Positions 15,546 to 25,210 are shown, counted from the first letter of the stretch. The stretch: 64,000 bases of DNA from Empedobacter sp036647415 (GCF_036647415.1 NZ_JAVXKG010000018.1:1-64000); one strand, 5' to 3'. Translations and numbers: made by a program. The notes: generated by a model not told the origin, from the sequence alone.

Positions 15546-16663
15546 AATATTTAGTTCAATTTGCTCGAATTATTGTCGGCGTTCTTTTTATTATTTCTGG
15601 ATTTGTAAAAAATGTAGATCCAGTTGGATTGAGTTATAAATTAGAAGAATATTTTTCGCCAACCGTTCTTAATATTCCATTTTTAGAGGGTTTAAGTTTA
15701 CCATTAGCAACATTTTTCTCACTTTTCGAAATTGTTTTGGGTGTATTGTTATTACTTGGTGTTTGGAGAAAATTTACCACAATTGCACTTTTATTAACAA
15801 TTGTATTTTTTACATTTCTTACATTTTATTCAGCCTATTTCAATAAAGTGACAGATTGCGGATGTTTTGGCGATGCGTTAAAATTAGAACCTTGGACATC
15901 ATTTTACAAAGATGTTGTTTTATTAGTTTTGATTATCATTTTAGTTGTTGGTCAAAAATATATACAACCATTGTTTTCAGCAAAAGTAAATTATGGTATA
16001 AATACATTGGTATTAATCGTTTCAGCAATCATTGCATATTTAGGAATTTCTCACAATCCTATTATTGATTTTAGAGCTTATGCAGTCGGAAAAAACTTGA
16101 TTGAAGGAATGAAAACTCCAGAAGAATTAGGTCTAAAACCAACCACTTATAAAACCATTTATACTATGAAAAATAAGGTTGATGGACAAGTTGTAGAGAT
16201 TGACGATGCGCAATATATTGCAGATGATAAGTGGTACAAACAGGGAACTCCTTGGCAAATTGAAGAAGACAAAACGCGTACAATTGTAGAGAAAAAAGGA
16301 TATGAACCACCAATTCATGATTTTAGTTTTGATTGCAATGGAGTAGATAAAACTTCAGAAATTTTGAATGCGTCAAAAACATTAATTTTTGTTGTTCCAT
16401 TTGTTGAAAAAGTGGATAAAAGTCAAATTGCTAAATTGAATAGTCTTGGAAAAGAGGCCAAACAGAAAGGTTTTGTAGTAACGACAATTTCTAATAATCC
16501 AATCAAAGGTTTAGAATTGGAGAATTGTTTTATGGATCAAACAACGATGAAAACAATTATTCGTTCAAATCCTGGTGTCATGATTTTGGAAAAAGGAACA
16601 GTGAAAGCAAAATTTCATTACAATGATTTTCCAACAATAAATCAATTAGAAGAATTATTTTAA
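15542..16663 (+). CDS. BT_3928-family membrane protein with DoxX-like domain
   Basis: A 373-residue protein. Residues 1-165 hold four to five membrane helices of the DoxX/MauE type (FARIIVGVLFIISGFVKNVDPVG is typical), including a CGCFGD motif after the third helix. The C-terminal ~200 residues are soluble and resemble a thioredoxin-like fold without a CxxC. MauE/DoxX-like proteins with such tails are linked to redox or disulfide work in the envelope. It is coupled to the DUF1599 gene by a 4-base overlap and precedes a permease gene by 3 bases. Confidence 0.82.
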   Translation: MKYLVQFARIIVGVLFIISGFVKNVDPVGLSYKLEEYFSPTVLNIPFLEGLSLPLATFFSLFEIVLGVLLLLGVWRKFTTIALLLTIVFFTFLTFYSAYFNKVTDCGCFGDALKLEPWTSFYKDVVLLVLIIILVVGQKYIQPLFSAKVNYGINTLVLIVSAIIAYLGISHNPIIDFRAYAVGKNLIEGMKTPEELGLKPTTYKTIYTMKNKVDGQVVEIDDAQYIADDKWYKQGTPWQIEEDKTRTIVEKKGYEPPIHDFSFDCNGVDKTSEILNASKTLIFVVPFVEKVDKSQIAKLNSLGKEAKQKGFVVTTISNNPIKGLELENCFMDQTTMKTIIRSNPGVMILEKGTVKAKFHYNDFPTINQLEELF

Positions 16664-16666
16664 GAA

Positions 16667-17746
16667 GTGATTAATTATATTTTAAATAAAATTTTCTACG
16701 GATTTTTAACGCTTTTTGGTGTTATAACTGTAGTTTTTCTACTGTTTTCTGTACTTCCAGGTGATCCTGCACGAATGATGCTCGATCAGAAAGAAGATCC
16801 AGAACAATTGACTCAGATTAGAAAAAAATTAGGTTTAGATCAACCTTTATGGAAACAATATGCTTTTTATATAAATGATTTATCGCCGATTTCGTTTCAC
16901 AATAATGATGTAAATACAACATATACGTCATTAAGTTCGGAGAAATACAATTACACAAAATTGATAGATTTCGGGACAAATGAAATGGTTTTAAAAACAC
17001 CTTATTTGCGCGAATCTTTTCAGAAACAAGGAAAAAACGTTTCAACAATTATTGGTGAAACCTTACCAAATACAATTGTTTTGGCGGTAGCTTCTATTAT
17101 TATTGCAACTATTTTTGGTGTATTGTTAGGAATTATTTCTGCATTGATGAAAGATACTTGGGTAGATCGTTTACTATTGATTGTGACAAGTTTCGGAATG
17201 AGTATTCCTTCTTTTTTTGCAGCAATTATTATTGCCTATATTTTTGCATTTTTGATGCATGATATTACAGGACTTAATATGATTGGAAGTTTATATGAAG
17301 TGGATGATTTAGGCGAAGGAAAACATCTTGTATTGAAGAATTTAATTCTTCCTGCAATTACATTAGGGTCTCGTCCGTTAGCGGTTTTTACACAATTGAC
17401 ACGCAATTCTTTGTTAGAAGTTTTGAATCAAGATTATATACGAACAGCATTTGCAAAAGGTTTATCACGAAAAACAGTTATTACAAAGCATGCACTTCGT
17501 AATGCGTTGAATCCTGTTGTTACAGCAATTTCTGGATGGTTTGCATCTATGTTAGCAGGTTCTGTTTTTGTGGAATTTGTATTTGGTTGGAATGGATTGG
17601 GAAAAGAAATCGTAAATGCCTTAAATACATTAGATTTACCAATTGTAATGGGCGCAGTTTTAGTAATTGCTGTGATGTTTATTGTGATTAATATTATTGT
17701 AGACATATTATATGGTGTTTTAGATCCTCGTGTTCGTATAAAATAA
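16667..17746 (+). CDS. ABC transporter permease, DppB/OppB type
   Basis: A 359-residue inner-membrane permease with GTG start three bases after the previous stop. The N-terminus (LTLFGVITVVFLLFSVLPGDP) and the EAA loop (LNQDYIRTAFAKGLSRKTVI) are typical of DppB/OppB subunits. A ~75-residue outer loop, residues 70-130, is longer than in E. coli. The expected partners (second permease, ATPases, binding protein) are not in the window, so it must work with proteins encoded elsewhere or has a different role. It lies in the DUF1599-BT_3928 operon ahead of tpiA. Confidence 0.9.
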   Translation: MINYILNKIFYGFLTLFGVITVVFLLFSVLPGDPARMMLDQKEDPEQLTQIRKKLGLDQPLWKQYAFYINDLSPISFHNNDVNTTYTSLSSEKYNYTKLIDFGTNEMVLKTPYLRESFQKQGKNVSTIIGETLPNTIVLAVASIIIATIFGVLLGIISALMKDTWVDRLLLIVTSFGMSIPSFFAAIIIAYIFAFLMHDITGLNMIGSLYEVDDLGEGKHLVLKNLILPAITLGSRPLAVFTQLTRNSLLEVLNQDYIRTAFAKGLSRKTVITKHALRNALNPVVTAISGWFASMLAGSVFVEFVFGWNGLGKEIVNALNTLDLPIVMGAVLVIAVMFIVINIIVDILYGVLDPRVRIK

Positions 17747-17820
17747 ATCAGCTTTTAAATTCGTAAGATTTAATTATCTTGCAGTATAGTTAAAACCAAA
17801 TCAAAACAAAATACACTTTT

Positions 17821-18579
17821 ATGCGAGATAAAATCGTTGCAGGAAACTGGAAAATGAACTTAAACTTTGAAGATGCTATAAAATTAGCAACTAATATTAA
17901 TGCGTGGGTTGCGGATAATCATCCAATTGCGCAAGTTATTATTGCGCCGTCTTCACTTTATTTACAAACCTTGTTAGAAGGAGTTGATGAGCAATACGTA
18001 AAAATTGCATCACAAGATATTTCTGCACACGAAAAAGGTGCCTATACAGGAGATATTTCTGCAGAACAATTAGATAGTATTGGCTTAGATTTCGCAATTA
18101 TTGGACATTCTGAACGTAGAGAATATCAAGGAGAAACAGATGTAATAGTTGCAGAAAAATTAAAACAAGCATTCAAACATCAAATAAATCCAATCTTATG
18201 TGTTGGAGAGAAATTAGAAGAACGCGAAGCAGAAGAGCATTTTAATGTAGTGAAGACTCAATTAATGAATGCTTTAGTTGTTCAAAGTCCTGAAAATTTA
18301 TCTCGATTAATTATTGCTTACGAACCTGTTTGGGCAATCGGAACAGGAAAAACAGCTTCACCAGAACAAGCGCAAGAAATACATGCTTTTATTAGAAAAG
18401 TATTGAAAGAAGAGTTTGGAGTAGAAGTAGCTAACAAAACAAGCATTTTATATGGTGGTAGTGTAAGTGCGCAAAATGCAAACGAAATTTTTGCTCAACC
18501 CGATATTGACGGTGGTCTTGTTGGAGGAGCTTCCTTAAAATATGATGATTTTGTGCAAATAATTGCTGCATGTAAATAA
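17821..18579 (+). CDS. tpiA: Triosephosphate isomerase
   Basis: A 252-residue glycolytic TIM barrel interconverting dihydroxyacetone phosphate and glyceraldehyde 3-phosphate. Catalytic residues are visible: N10/K12 in AGNWKMN, H in IIGHSERR (~96), and E168 in AYEPVWAIGTGKTA; the phosphate loop is ILYGGSV. It follows the permease gene by 74 bases and has its own terminator. Confidence 0.97.
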   Translation: MRDKIVAGNWKMNLNFEDAIKLATNINAWVADNHPIAQVIIAPSSLYLQTLLEGVDEQYVKIASQDISAHEKGAYTGDISAEQLDSIGLDFAIIGHSERREYQGETDVIVAEKLKQAFKHQINPILCVGEKLEEREAEEHFNVVKTQLMNALVVQSPENLSRLIIAYEPVWAIGTGKTASPEQAQEIHAFIRKVLKEEFGVEVANKTSILYGGSVSAQNANEIFAQPDIDGGLVGGASLKYDDFVQIIAACK

Positions 18580-18584
18580 TTTCA

Positions 18585-18614
18585 AAACTCAATCTTAGGA
18601 TTGAGTTTTTTTAT
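18585..18614 (+). terminator. tpiA terminator
   Basis: AAACTCAATC (18585-18594), TTAG loop, GATTGAGTTT (18599-18608), then a T-run. Confidence 0.9.
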
Positions 18615-18787
18615 TTTATAAACTAAAAGTCGCTCTGCATAAGGTTTCATTAATAATAAAAATATTTTCTTTAAGAAAATTATAACATTTATTACCATTT
18701 ATTAAGATTTTTCGGAACAATGTCTGCAAACTGTAAATTGTACTAACTATTAAAAAGTATCATTTTTAAAAACAAAACACATTTATT

Positions 18788-19516
18788 ATGAAAAAATTGA
18801 CGCAGATATTAGGAGTTGTAGCAATAGGGTTAGTTTCTTTCTCTTTTACAACAAAAAGTGAGGTTCCAGTTTCAACAACATATTCAGTTGTAGAAGATGC
18901 ACCAAAAGTGGTGATTTTAGATATTGTAGATAATATTGCAGCGCAGTCTGGTTCTAACATTGCTACAGAATTTAAAACAAAATTAGAATCATTAAACAAA
19001 GAGAATGTACAAGTTCTTTTATGGAAAGATTTAACGAAAGGGTTAAAAGATGAAGAAAAAAGAGCAATTATCGATAGTTTAAAACCTGAGTTAATCATGA
19101 CATTAAATTTTGATAAGACTGACGATAATACAAATAAAGTAGCAGCAGTAGTATTTAAACAAAATGTTGCTTTTGATGAAACGATTAAAGTAGCAAAAGA
19201 ATTAACAGAAAACTTAAATTCAACAGTTGTAAAGAATGACGGAGTTTATCAGAATGAATCAAATTATATTCAAGATAATGCAGCTCCTTCAATTTTTTTA
19301 AGTGTAAAAGTGAAGAATGAGCCAACATCTAATGCAGAAATTATTAATAAAATTTCTAATTTCATTGAAACAGCAGATTTTGTAGAAACACCAATCGCAG
19401 TAGAAGCACCAGTTATAGAGCAACCTGTAGCAGTAGCAGAAGTTGCAACAGAAGTGAAGCAAGATGTGAAAAAAGTAGTGAAAGATGTACAACAGAAAGT
19501 GAAAAAATCGAAATAA
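18788..19516 (+). CDS. Secreted amidase_3-like protein lacking the zinc site
   Basis: A 242-residue exported protein with an N-terminal signal (MKKLTQILGVVAIGLVSFSF) and a Val/Ala/Glu-rich tail. The middle follows the N-acetylmuramoyl-L-alanine amidase pattern in order: KVVILDIVDN where active enzymes have IDxGHGG, LKPELIMTLNFDK where they have SIHxN, and APSIFLSVKVKNEPTSNAEI where they have PAVLVExGFxSN. All the usual His/Glu zinc ligands are replaced. It is probably a non-catalytic paralogue that binds peptidoglycan or regulates an amidase. This rests on pattern matching; an unrelated fold is possible. Confidence 0.55.
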   Translation: MKKLTQILGVVAIGLVSFSFTTKSEVPVSTTYSVVEDAPKVVILDIVDNIAAQSGSNIATEFKTKLESLNKENVQVLLWKDLTKGLKDEEKRAIIDSLKPELIMTLNFDKTDDNTNKVAAVVFKQNVAFDETIKVAKELTENLNSTVVKNDGVYQNESNYIQDNAAPSIFLSVKVKNEPTSNAEIINKISNFIETADFVETPIAVEAPVIEQPVAVAEVATEVKQDVKKVVKDVQQKVKKSK

Positions 19517-19556
19517 AAGAAATCGTCTTTTCGAATATATGATTTTTTATTAATGG

Positions 19557-19595
19557 AAAAAAGTAACATTTTAGATAGAAATGTTACTTTTTTTT
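19557..19595 (+). terminator. Terminator after the amidase-like gene
   Basis: AAAAAGTAACATT (from 19557) pairs with AATGTTACTTTTT (from 19580), followed by a T-run. Confidence 0.85.
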
Positions 19596-19642
19596 GTTTT
19601 TAAAATAAGAAGACTTAAGTTTGTTCAAATACTTACAAACCA

Positions 19643-20557
19643 ATGTCAAAACAGGGATATATTGCGCGTTACTTCAATATTGTTCGTAAATTATCGCAAC
19701 AAAAATATTGTTCTTTTGAGAACCTTGAGCGTTTTTTGGAACGCGAATTTGAGATGTTGCAAATTAATGACGATACATTAGAATTTAATTTTTCGAAACG
19801 AACGCTACAACGTGATATAAAAGAGATTCGTAATGTTCTTGGAATTGATATTATGTATAGCCGTAGCCAAAAAGGATATTATATTATTCAAGATGATTAT
19901 AGCTCAGATTTATTTCTGAAAACTTTAGAAGAAATCAATAGTTTTTCTGCGTTGAAATTGACAAATTCGCTCGAATCTATTGTTTATTTAGAAAAAAGAA
20001 AACCAAAACGTGCCGAATTTTTACCTGATATTGTACAAGCAATTCAACGAAAAAAGAAAATAGAATTTCATTATCAGAAATTTGGTGAAGAAAAAGAAAC
20101 TCTGCGTAAAGTTTCGCCAATCGCAATCAGAGAACACAATAATCGTTGGTATTTAATTGCGGATGATAAAGGAACTGTGAAGAATTTTGGTTTGGAACGA
20201 ATGAATAAAGTGAAAATCTTGTCAGATAAAATTGATGATAATATTGAATTTAATTATGATGATAAATACAAATTTGCATTCGGAATTATTGTTCCAACAG
20301 ATGAAAAACCTGAAAAAATTGTATTGAGTGTCACAAAAAAGCAAGCCGAATATTTACAATCTTTGCCTTTGCACGAATCTCAAGAAGTAATAGAAACGAA
20401 GAATAATGAAGTTTTAATTGGTCTTGAATTATTTTTGACGGATGATTTTATAAGTGAAATATTGGCTATGAGCAGAACTGTAACCATTATAGAACCAAAG
20501 AAATTAAAAGATAAAGTAAAATCTATTTTGAAAGAAACTTTAGAGAAATATGAATAA
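19643..20557 (+). CDS. WYL-domain transcriptional regulator
   Basis: A 304-residue regulator. The N-terminal ~80 residues form a winged helix (SKRTLQRDIKEIRNVLGIDI). The WYL domain spans about 130-220 and carries NNRWYLIADDKGTVKNFGLERM, close to the W-Y-L motif and the following arginine-binding strand. The C-terminal WCX-like extension ends at ~300. Such proteins sense nucleotides or nucleic-acid ligands and often control DNA-repair or defence genes. It is transcribed alone; the target is not shown. Confidence 0.9.
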   Translation: MSKQGYIARYFNIVRKLSQQKYCSFENLERFLEREFEMLQINDDTLEFNFSKRTLQRDIKEIRNVLGIDIMYSRSQKGYYIIQDDYSSDLFLKTLEEINSFSALKLTNSLESIVYLEKRKPKRAEFLPDIVQAIQRKKKIEFHYQKFGEEKETLRKVSPIAIREHNNRWYLIADDKGTVKNFGLERMNKVKILSDKIDDNIEFNYDDKYKFAFGIIVPTDEKPEKIVLSVTKKQAEYLQSLPLHESQEVIETKNNEVLIGLELFLTDDFISEILAMSRTVTIIEPKKLKDKVKSILKETLEKYE

Positions 20558-20570
20558 TAATAGAAAAAAA

Positions 20571-20633
20571 AATCTTCGATAAGCTGAGAAACACATTCTA
20601 AATATTTGTCATTCTGAGCTTGTCGAAGAATTT
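20571..20633. repeat. REP-like inverted pair
   Basis: Left arm AATCTTCGATAAGCTGAGAA (20571-20590) and right arm TTCTGAGCTTGTCGAAGAAT (20612-20631) are complementary over most of their length (about 16 of 18). The right arm matches motifs at 38563, 40515 and others in this window (CATTCTGAGCTxGTCGAAGAATC). It lies between the convergent WYL and topB genes. Confidence 0.75.
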
Positions 20634-20674
20634 ATAAATTTTAACCTTGAAAAAAGATCACAAAGACAGTTTCT

Positions 20675-22816
20675 CTAAATTTGCTCAAACTCCAAATTAA
20701 AATTCATATCAAGAATAATTTTTCCAGCAACTTTTTCTCCAGTTGTAGGATTAATTAGTCCTGTCATTTTACCCGTTTTTTGTTTGGTTACTAAATCCAA
20801 TATTTGTTTATCAGTTAGTTTTTTACTCATAAAATCAAACGGAATTTTAAAACCACATTCCTTAAAATTAGAACAACCATACGCCGCTTTTCCTTTCACT
20901 AATTTGTGTGATTTACATTTGGGACAAGTTGCATCTTCCAAATTTATTTCCTCTTTTGGTTTACGCTCTCGTTTTGGTTTTTCGGGAGTTTCAACAACTG
21001 CTTGATGAGAAGAAATCGGTCTGAAATAACTATTTTTAACATCAAATGTTAATTTAGAAACCATTTCTATCAATTCTTGTTTGAATTGTTCTAACTCATA
21101 TTCACCTTTTTCTATCAAACGAAGTTTTCGTTCCCAAACTCCCGTCAATTCAGGAGATTTTAATAATTCGTCTTGTATCGTATCAATCAAATCAATACCA
21201 GTTTGTGTCGCCACAATATTACGTTTTCGTTTTTCTATATATTTTCTACGAAACAAAGTTTCGATGATATTTGCTCGTGTAGATGGACGTCCAATTCCAT
21301 TTTCTTTCATCAATTCGCGCATTTCATCATCATCAACTTGTCGTCCAGCAGTTTCCATTCCACGAAGTAAAGTCGCTTCTGTATAATTTTTTGGCGGAGT
21401 TGTTTTTCCTTTATGTATAAACGGTTTGTGAGGACCTTTTTCTCCAATCTCAAAAATTGGCATTATTTTTTCTTCGTCTTTATCGTCTTCTTTTTTATCT
21501 TTTGCATAGACATCGCGCCAACCCATTTCGAGAATTTGTTTACCAGTCGCTTTAAAATTAATGGCAGAAATAGTTCCATCTTTACCAGTATTTTCTACTT
21601 TTCCTTCTACAGTTGTATTGGCAACTTTACATTCTGGATAAAAAACGGCAATAAAACGGCGGGCAATCAAATCATAAATACGCTTTTCTTCGTTAGATAA
21701 ACCTTGTGGAAAGATTTCTGTCGGAATAATTGCGTGGTGATCTGTTACTTTTGTATTATCAAAAACTGTTTTCGACATCGGAATTGGTTGTACCATCAAT
21801 GGAGCAATCAAATTTTGATAAGCCGATAATTTATTCAGTATTCCAGGAACTTTTGGATAAATATCTTCGGATAAATAAGTTGTATCAACACGTGGATAGG
21901 TTACAAATTTTTTCTCGTAAAGACTTTGTACAAATTTTAATGTATTCTCTGCAGAAAAACCAAATTTTTTGTTTCCTTCTACTTGTAAAGCGGTCAAATC
22001 GAATAATCTTGGATTCTTTTCTTTTCCTTCTTTTACTTCAAAATCAATAATTTCAAACTCACGATCTTTGATAAAATCCAAGCCTTGTTTAGCTTTATCT
22101 TCAGATTTTAGACGCGCAATTGTGGCATTAAATTCAACTTCTTTAAAAACTGTTTTCAATTCCCAATATTCATCAACCACAAATGCATTTATTTCTTTTT
22201 GACGTTGTACAATCATGGCTAAAGTAGGTGTTTGTACACGACCAATTGAAAGAACTGTTTTTGGAGGAGCAAATTTTTTGGTAAACAAACGTGTTGCATT
22301 CATTCCCAAAAGCCAATCGCCTATGGCACGGGCTTGTCCTGCCGAAAAAAGATTGAAATATTTATCACCATCTTTCAGATTTTGAAAACCTTCTTTTATA
22401 GCTTCTTCTGTTAAAGATGAAATCCAAAGACGTTTCATTGGAGCTGTTGCTTTTGCTTTCAATAAAACCCAACGTTGTATTAATTCTCCTTCTTGTCCAG
22501 CATCGCCACAGTTAATAATCTCTTCAACTTGACTATCAGTTACAAGTTTTTGAATGATTTTAAATTGTTTAGCAACGCCTTTATCGTGAATTACTTTTAT
22601 TCCGAAGCTTTTTGGAATCATTGGAAGATAATTTAAATCCCAGCTTTTCCATTCGGGTGTATAATCTTGCGGTTCCTTTAGTGTACATAAATGTCCAAAA
22701 GTCCACGTAACCTGATATCCATTTCCTTCATAATAACCATCATTGCGCTGATTAGCACCAATAACTTTGGCGATATCTTTGGCTACACTAGGCTTTTCGG
22801 CGATACAAACTTTCAT
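20675..22816 (-). CDS. topB: DNA topoisomerase III
   Basis: A 713-residue type IA topoisomerase. I start it at 22816, where MKVCIAEKPSVAKDIAKVIG begins the TOPRIM domain; an in-frame ATG 33 bases upstream would add eleven unlikely residues. The active-site tyrosine lies in VTYPRVDTTYLS. Other motifs: SIGRVQTPTLAMIV and GIGRPSTRANIIETL. One C-terminal four-cysteine zinc ribbon (CPKCKS...CSNFKEC) is present, and the tail resembles TraE/TopB-type enzymes of Bacteroidota. It relaxes supercoils and decatenates DNA. Confidence 0.95.
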   Translation of the reverse strand: MKVCIAEKPSVAKDIAKVIGANQRNDGYYEGNGYQVTWTFGHLCTLKEPQDYTPEWKSWDLNYLPMIPKSFGIKVIHDKGVAKQFKIIQKLVTDSQVEEIINCGDAGQEGELIQRWVLLKAKATAPMKRLWISSLTEEAIKEGFQNLKDGDKYFNLFSAGQARAIGDWLLGMNATRLFTKKFAPPKTVLSIGRVQTPTLAMIVQRQKEINAFVVDEYWELKTVFKEVEFNATIARLKSEDKAKQGLDFIKDREFEIIDFEVKEGKEKNPRLFDLTALQVEGNKKFGFSAENTLKFVQSLYEKKFVTYPRVDTTYLSEDIYPKVPGILNKLSAYQNLIAPLMVQPIPMSKTVFDNTKVTDHHAIIPTEIFPQGLSNEEKRIYDLIARRFIAVFYPECKVANTTVEGKVENTGKDGTISAINFKATGKQILEMGWRDVYAKDKKEDDKDEEKIMPIFEIGEKGPHKPFIHKGKTTPPKNYTEATLLRGMETAGRQVDDDEMRELMKENGIGRPSTRANIIETLFRRKYIEKRKRNIVATQTGIDLIDTIQDELLKSPELTGVWERKLRLIEKGEYELEQFKQELIEMVSKLTFDVKNSYFRPISSHQAVVETPEKPKRERKPKEEINLEDATCPKCKSHKLVKGKAAYGCSNFKECGFKIPFDFMSKKLTDKQILDLVTKQKTGKMTGLINPTTGEKVAGKIILDMNFNLEFEQI

Positions 22817-23140
22817 ATACTTTAGATTAAATAGATGTGCAAAAGTCAAAATAATAATTTAAAACTTAAAAAAAAATATAAATATGTATAATTATTGAAT
22901 AAATTTGCAATAGGTTAACTTTTGTGAAAAGGCTAATTTTGATAAATCTACAAGATGTTTAATATTAAGTTTATTGCTTCGATTGATTTTTAATTATCAA
23001 ATCGATAAAAATTATTATTGATTTTAAGCAAATTATAAATTTAACGTCATAACAACGCAAAAAATTTAGAAGAATTAAAAAATTTTCACTTAATTTACAC
23101 CCACATTAATAAAAATCATAATATTTAAAAGAATTAGTAA
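22817..23140. promoter_or_regulatory. Divergent gap between topB and the exbB cluster
   Basis: This 324-base AT-rich gap holds no supported gene. A perfect -7 box, TAAATTTG, lies at 22900-22907 on the plus strand, about 235 bases before exbB; if used, the leader is long. I saw no clear hairpin or operator. Confidence 0.35.
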
Positions 23141-23953
23141 ATGGAAAAGAATGTAACAGTACCAGCTACGACTAAAAAGGGAGGAATTAACCCGGTGATT
23201 ACTATGATCATTTTAATTGCTATCGCAATAGCAATTTTCTATGGTGTTTTTGGAATGGAATCTAATTTTGAAGGTGGAGACACAGCAAAAGGAAATCCTT
23301 TAAATCCACTAGGGATTATTTATAAAGGTGGGGTAATTATTCCATTCTTAATGTCTTTCTTCTTTATGGTAATTGTTTTCTCAATTGACCGTGTTATCGC
23401 TTTAAACAAAGCAAAAGGAACAGGTTCTGCAGAGAAATTTGTAAACGACATTCGTGCTTTATTAAACAAAAACGAAATTAACAAAGCAATCGAATTATGT
23501 GACAAACAAAAAGGAGCAATCGGTAACGTAGTAAAAGAAGGTTTAACAACTTTCAAAGCGTTAGAAAACGATACAACTTTAAACAAAGAACAAAAATTAG
23601 CTCAATTAGGTAAAACTTTAGAAGAAGCAACGACTTTAGAAATGCCTACATTAGAGAAAAATATGACAATCATTTCTACGATTGCCTCAGTAGGTACATT
23701 AATTGCCTTAATGGGAACTGTAATCGGGATGATTAAAGCATTCTTCGCATTAGGTGAAGGTGGAGGATCTCCAGATGCTGCACAATTATCAGTAGGTATT
23801 GCTGAAGCCTTAATTAATACAGGTATGGGTATTGGTGCATCTGCATTCGCTATCATTATGTATGCTTTCTTAACTTCAAAAATTGATGATTTAACTTTCA
23901 AAATTGACGAAGTAGGAATGAGTATTCAACAATCTTTCTCTGCTCATAATTAA
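23141..23953 (+). CDS. exbB: ExbB/TolQ-family proton channel subunit
   Basis: A 270-residue inner-membrane protein with an N-terminal helix (~19-40), a second (~63-85), a cytoplasmic domain, and a long conserved C-terminal membrane pair. MTIISTIASVGTLIALMGTVIGMIKAF and ALINTGMGIGASAFAIIMYAFL are the MotA/TolQ/ExbB signature. It forms the channel of a TonB energizer with the next three genes, using the proton gradient for outer-membrane transport. Confidence 0.93.
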   Translation: MEKNVTVPATTKKGGINPVITMIILIAIAIAIFYGVFGMESNFEGGDTAKGNPLNPLGIIYKGGVIIPFLMSFFFMVIVFSIDRVIALNKAKGTGSAEKFVNDIRALLNKNEINKAIELCDKQKGAIGNVVKEGLTTFKALENDTTLNKEQKLAQLGKTLEEATTLEMPTLEKNMTIISTIASVGTLIALMGTVIGMIKAFFALGEGGGSPDAAQLSVGIAEALINTGMGIGASAFAIIMYAFLTSKIDDLTFKIDEVGMSIQQSFSAHN

Positions 23954-24041
23954 TATTCCTTGTATAAAATCCTTAGAATAAAAGTATAAGGAAATTATCC
24001 AAACAATAATAAAAATAGAATATTAATATAATACAGAGAAA

Positions 24042-24632
24042 ATGGCAAGAGTAAAACCAAAAAGAAGAGGTCCTTCGATGGACTTAACAGCTATGTCTGA
24101 CATGGCTTGGCTTTTGTTAACTTTCTTTATTTTAACATCTAACTTCAGAGAACCTGAGGTAGTACCAGTAGTAACACCTACATCTGTTTCTAACCAGAAA
24201 ATGGCAGCAGAAAACATGATGGTTATTAAAATTGATGATAAAGGTAAGTTCTTATTCGGATTAGAAGAAAAAGATCGTATCGCAACATTAGAAAGAATGG
24301 GTGATAAGTACGGTGTGAAATTTACAGATGCTGAAAAGAAAACTTTCAAAAGCATAGTGGAATTTGGTGTACCAATGAATGAAATGAGAAATTATTTAAA
24401 TCAGTCATCTGATAAACAACAATCATATCATCCAGGTATTCCATTAGATACAATACCAAACAAAAATCAAGAATTAATTGATTGGGTATTTGAAGCTAAA
24501 GAAGTGAACCCAGATGTTTTCTTAGCAATTAGAGGTGATCAAAAATCTGAATATAAACAATTCAAAAATTTGATTCAACAATTGCAAATGAAGAATATGA
24601 ACAAGTTCCAGTTAATTACATCTCAAGAATAA
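24042..24632 (+). CDS. exbD: ExbD/TolR-family protein, first copy
   Basis: A 196-residue protein with one membrane helix near residue 20-40. SMDLTAMSDMAWLLLTFFIL carries the membrane aspartate (D19-D in MDLTAMSD) expected for proton conduction. The periplasmic part is longer than in E. coli ExbD (141 residues) and contains a Gln/Lys-rich segment. It is 88 bases after exbB and 19 before the second exbD. Confidence 0.92.
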   Translation: MARVKPKRRGPSMDLTAMSDMAWLLLTFFILTSNFREPEVVPVVTPTSVSNQKMAAENMMVIKIDDKGKFLFGLEEKDRIATLERMGDKYGVKFTDAEKKTFKSIVEFGVPMNEMRNYLNQSSDKQQSYHPGIPLDTIPNKNQELIDWVFEAKEVNPDVFLAIRGDQKSEYKQFKNLIQQLQMKNMNKFQLITSQE

Positions 24633-24651
24633 TTATAAGAAATTTAACCCA

Positions 24652-25182
24652 ATGGCGCAAATACAAACTCAAGATAGCGGCAACGGAAAAAAAGTCCGTT
24701 CCAAAAAGAATTCGACTGCGGTCGATATGGCTCCGTTAGTAGATTTAGGTTTCTTATTAATTACATTCTTTATGTTTGCAGCGACATCGATCAAACCAAA
24801 CGTGATGAACTTGAATATGCCTCCAAAAATTGATCAGCCACAGCCAACTGATATTCCAGAAATTAAATTACAAAACTCTTTGTCAATTTTAATTTCAAAG
24901 GATAATAAGTTATTTTGGCATCAACAAGATGAGGCAGGATTAAATGCAGGGACTTTAAATGCAACTGATTATGCTGCGGTTCGTAATGTTATTACAACAG
25001 CACAAAAAAGAGCATTAGATAAAGATAAGTTTACAGTAATTATCAAACCAATGGATGATGCCACGTATGATAATGTTGTAACAATCTTAGATGAAATGGA
25101 AATTACAAAATCTACAAAATACGGTATCGTGCCAGTTGCACCTTTTGAACAAAAAGTGTACGACGAAAAAGTAGGTAAATAG
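24652..25182 (+). CDS. exbD: ExbD/TolR-family protein, second copy
   Basis: A 176-residue protein, distinct from the first copy. VDMAPLVDLGFLLITFFMFAAT (near residue 24-45) includes the conserved membrane Asp. The outer part begins with conserved proline-rich VMNLNMPPK. Two different ExbD subunits beside one ExbB and one TonB are usual in Bacteroidota and may form a mixed dimer. Confidence 0.92.
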   Translation: MAQIQTQDSGNGKKVRSKKNSTAVDMAPLVDLGFLLITFFMFAATSIKPNVMNLNMPPKIDQPQPTDIPEIKLQNSLSILISKDNKLFWHQQDEAGLNAGTLNATDYAAVRNVITTAQKRALDKDKFTVIIKPMDDATYDNVVTILDEMEITKSTKYGIVPVAPFEQKVYDEKVGK

Positions 25183-25210
25183 TTTATTTGTTAAATTTAA
25201 AAGAATTAAA

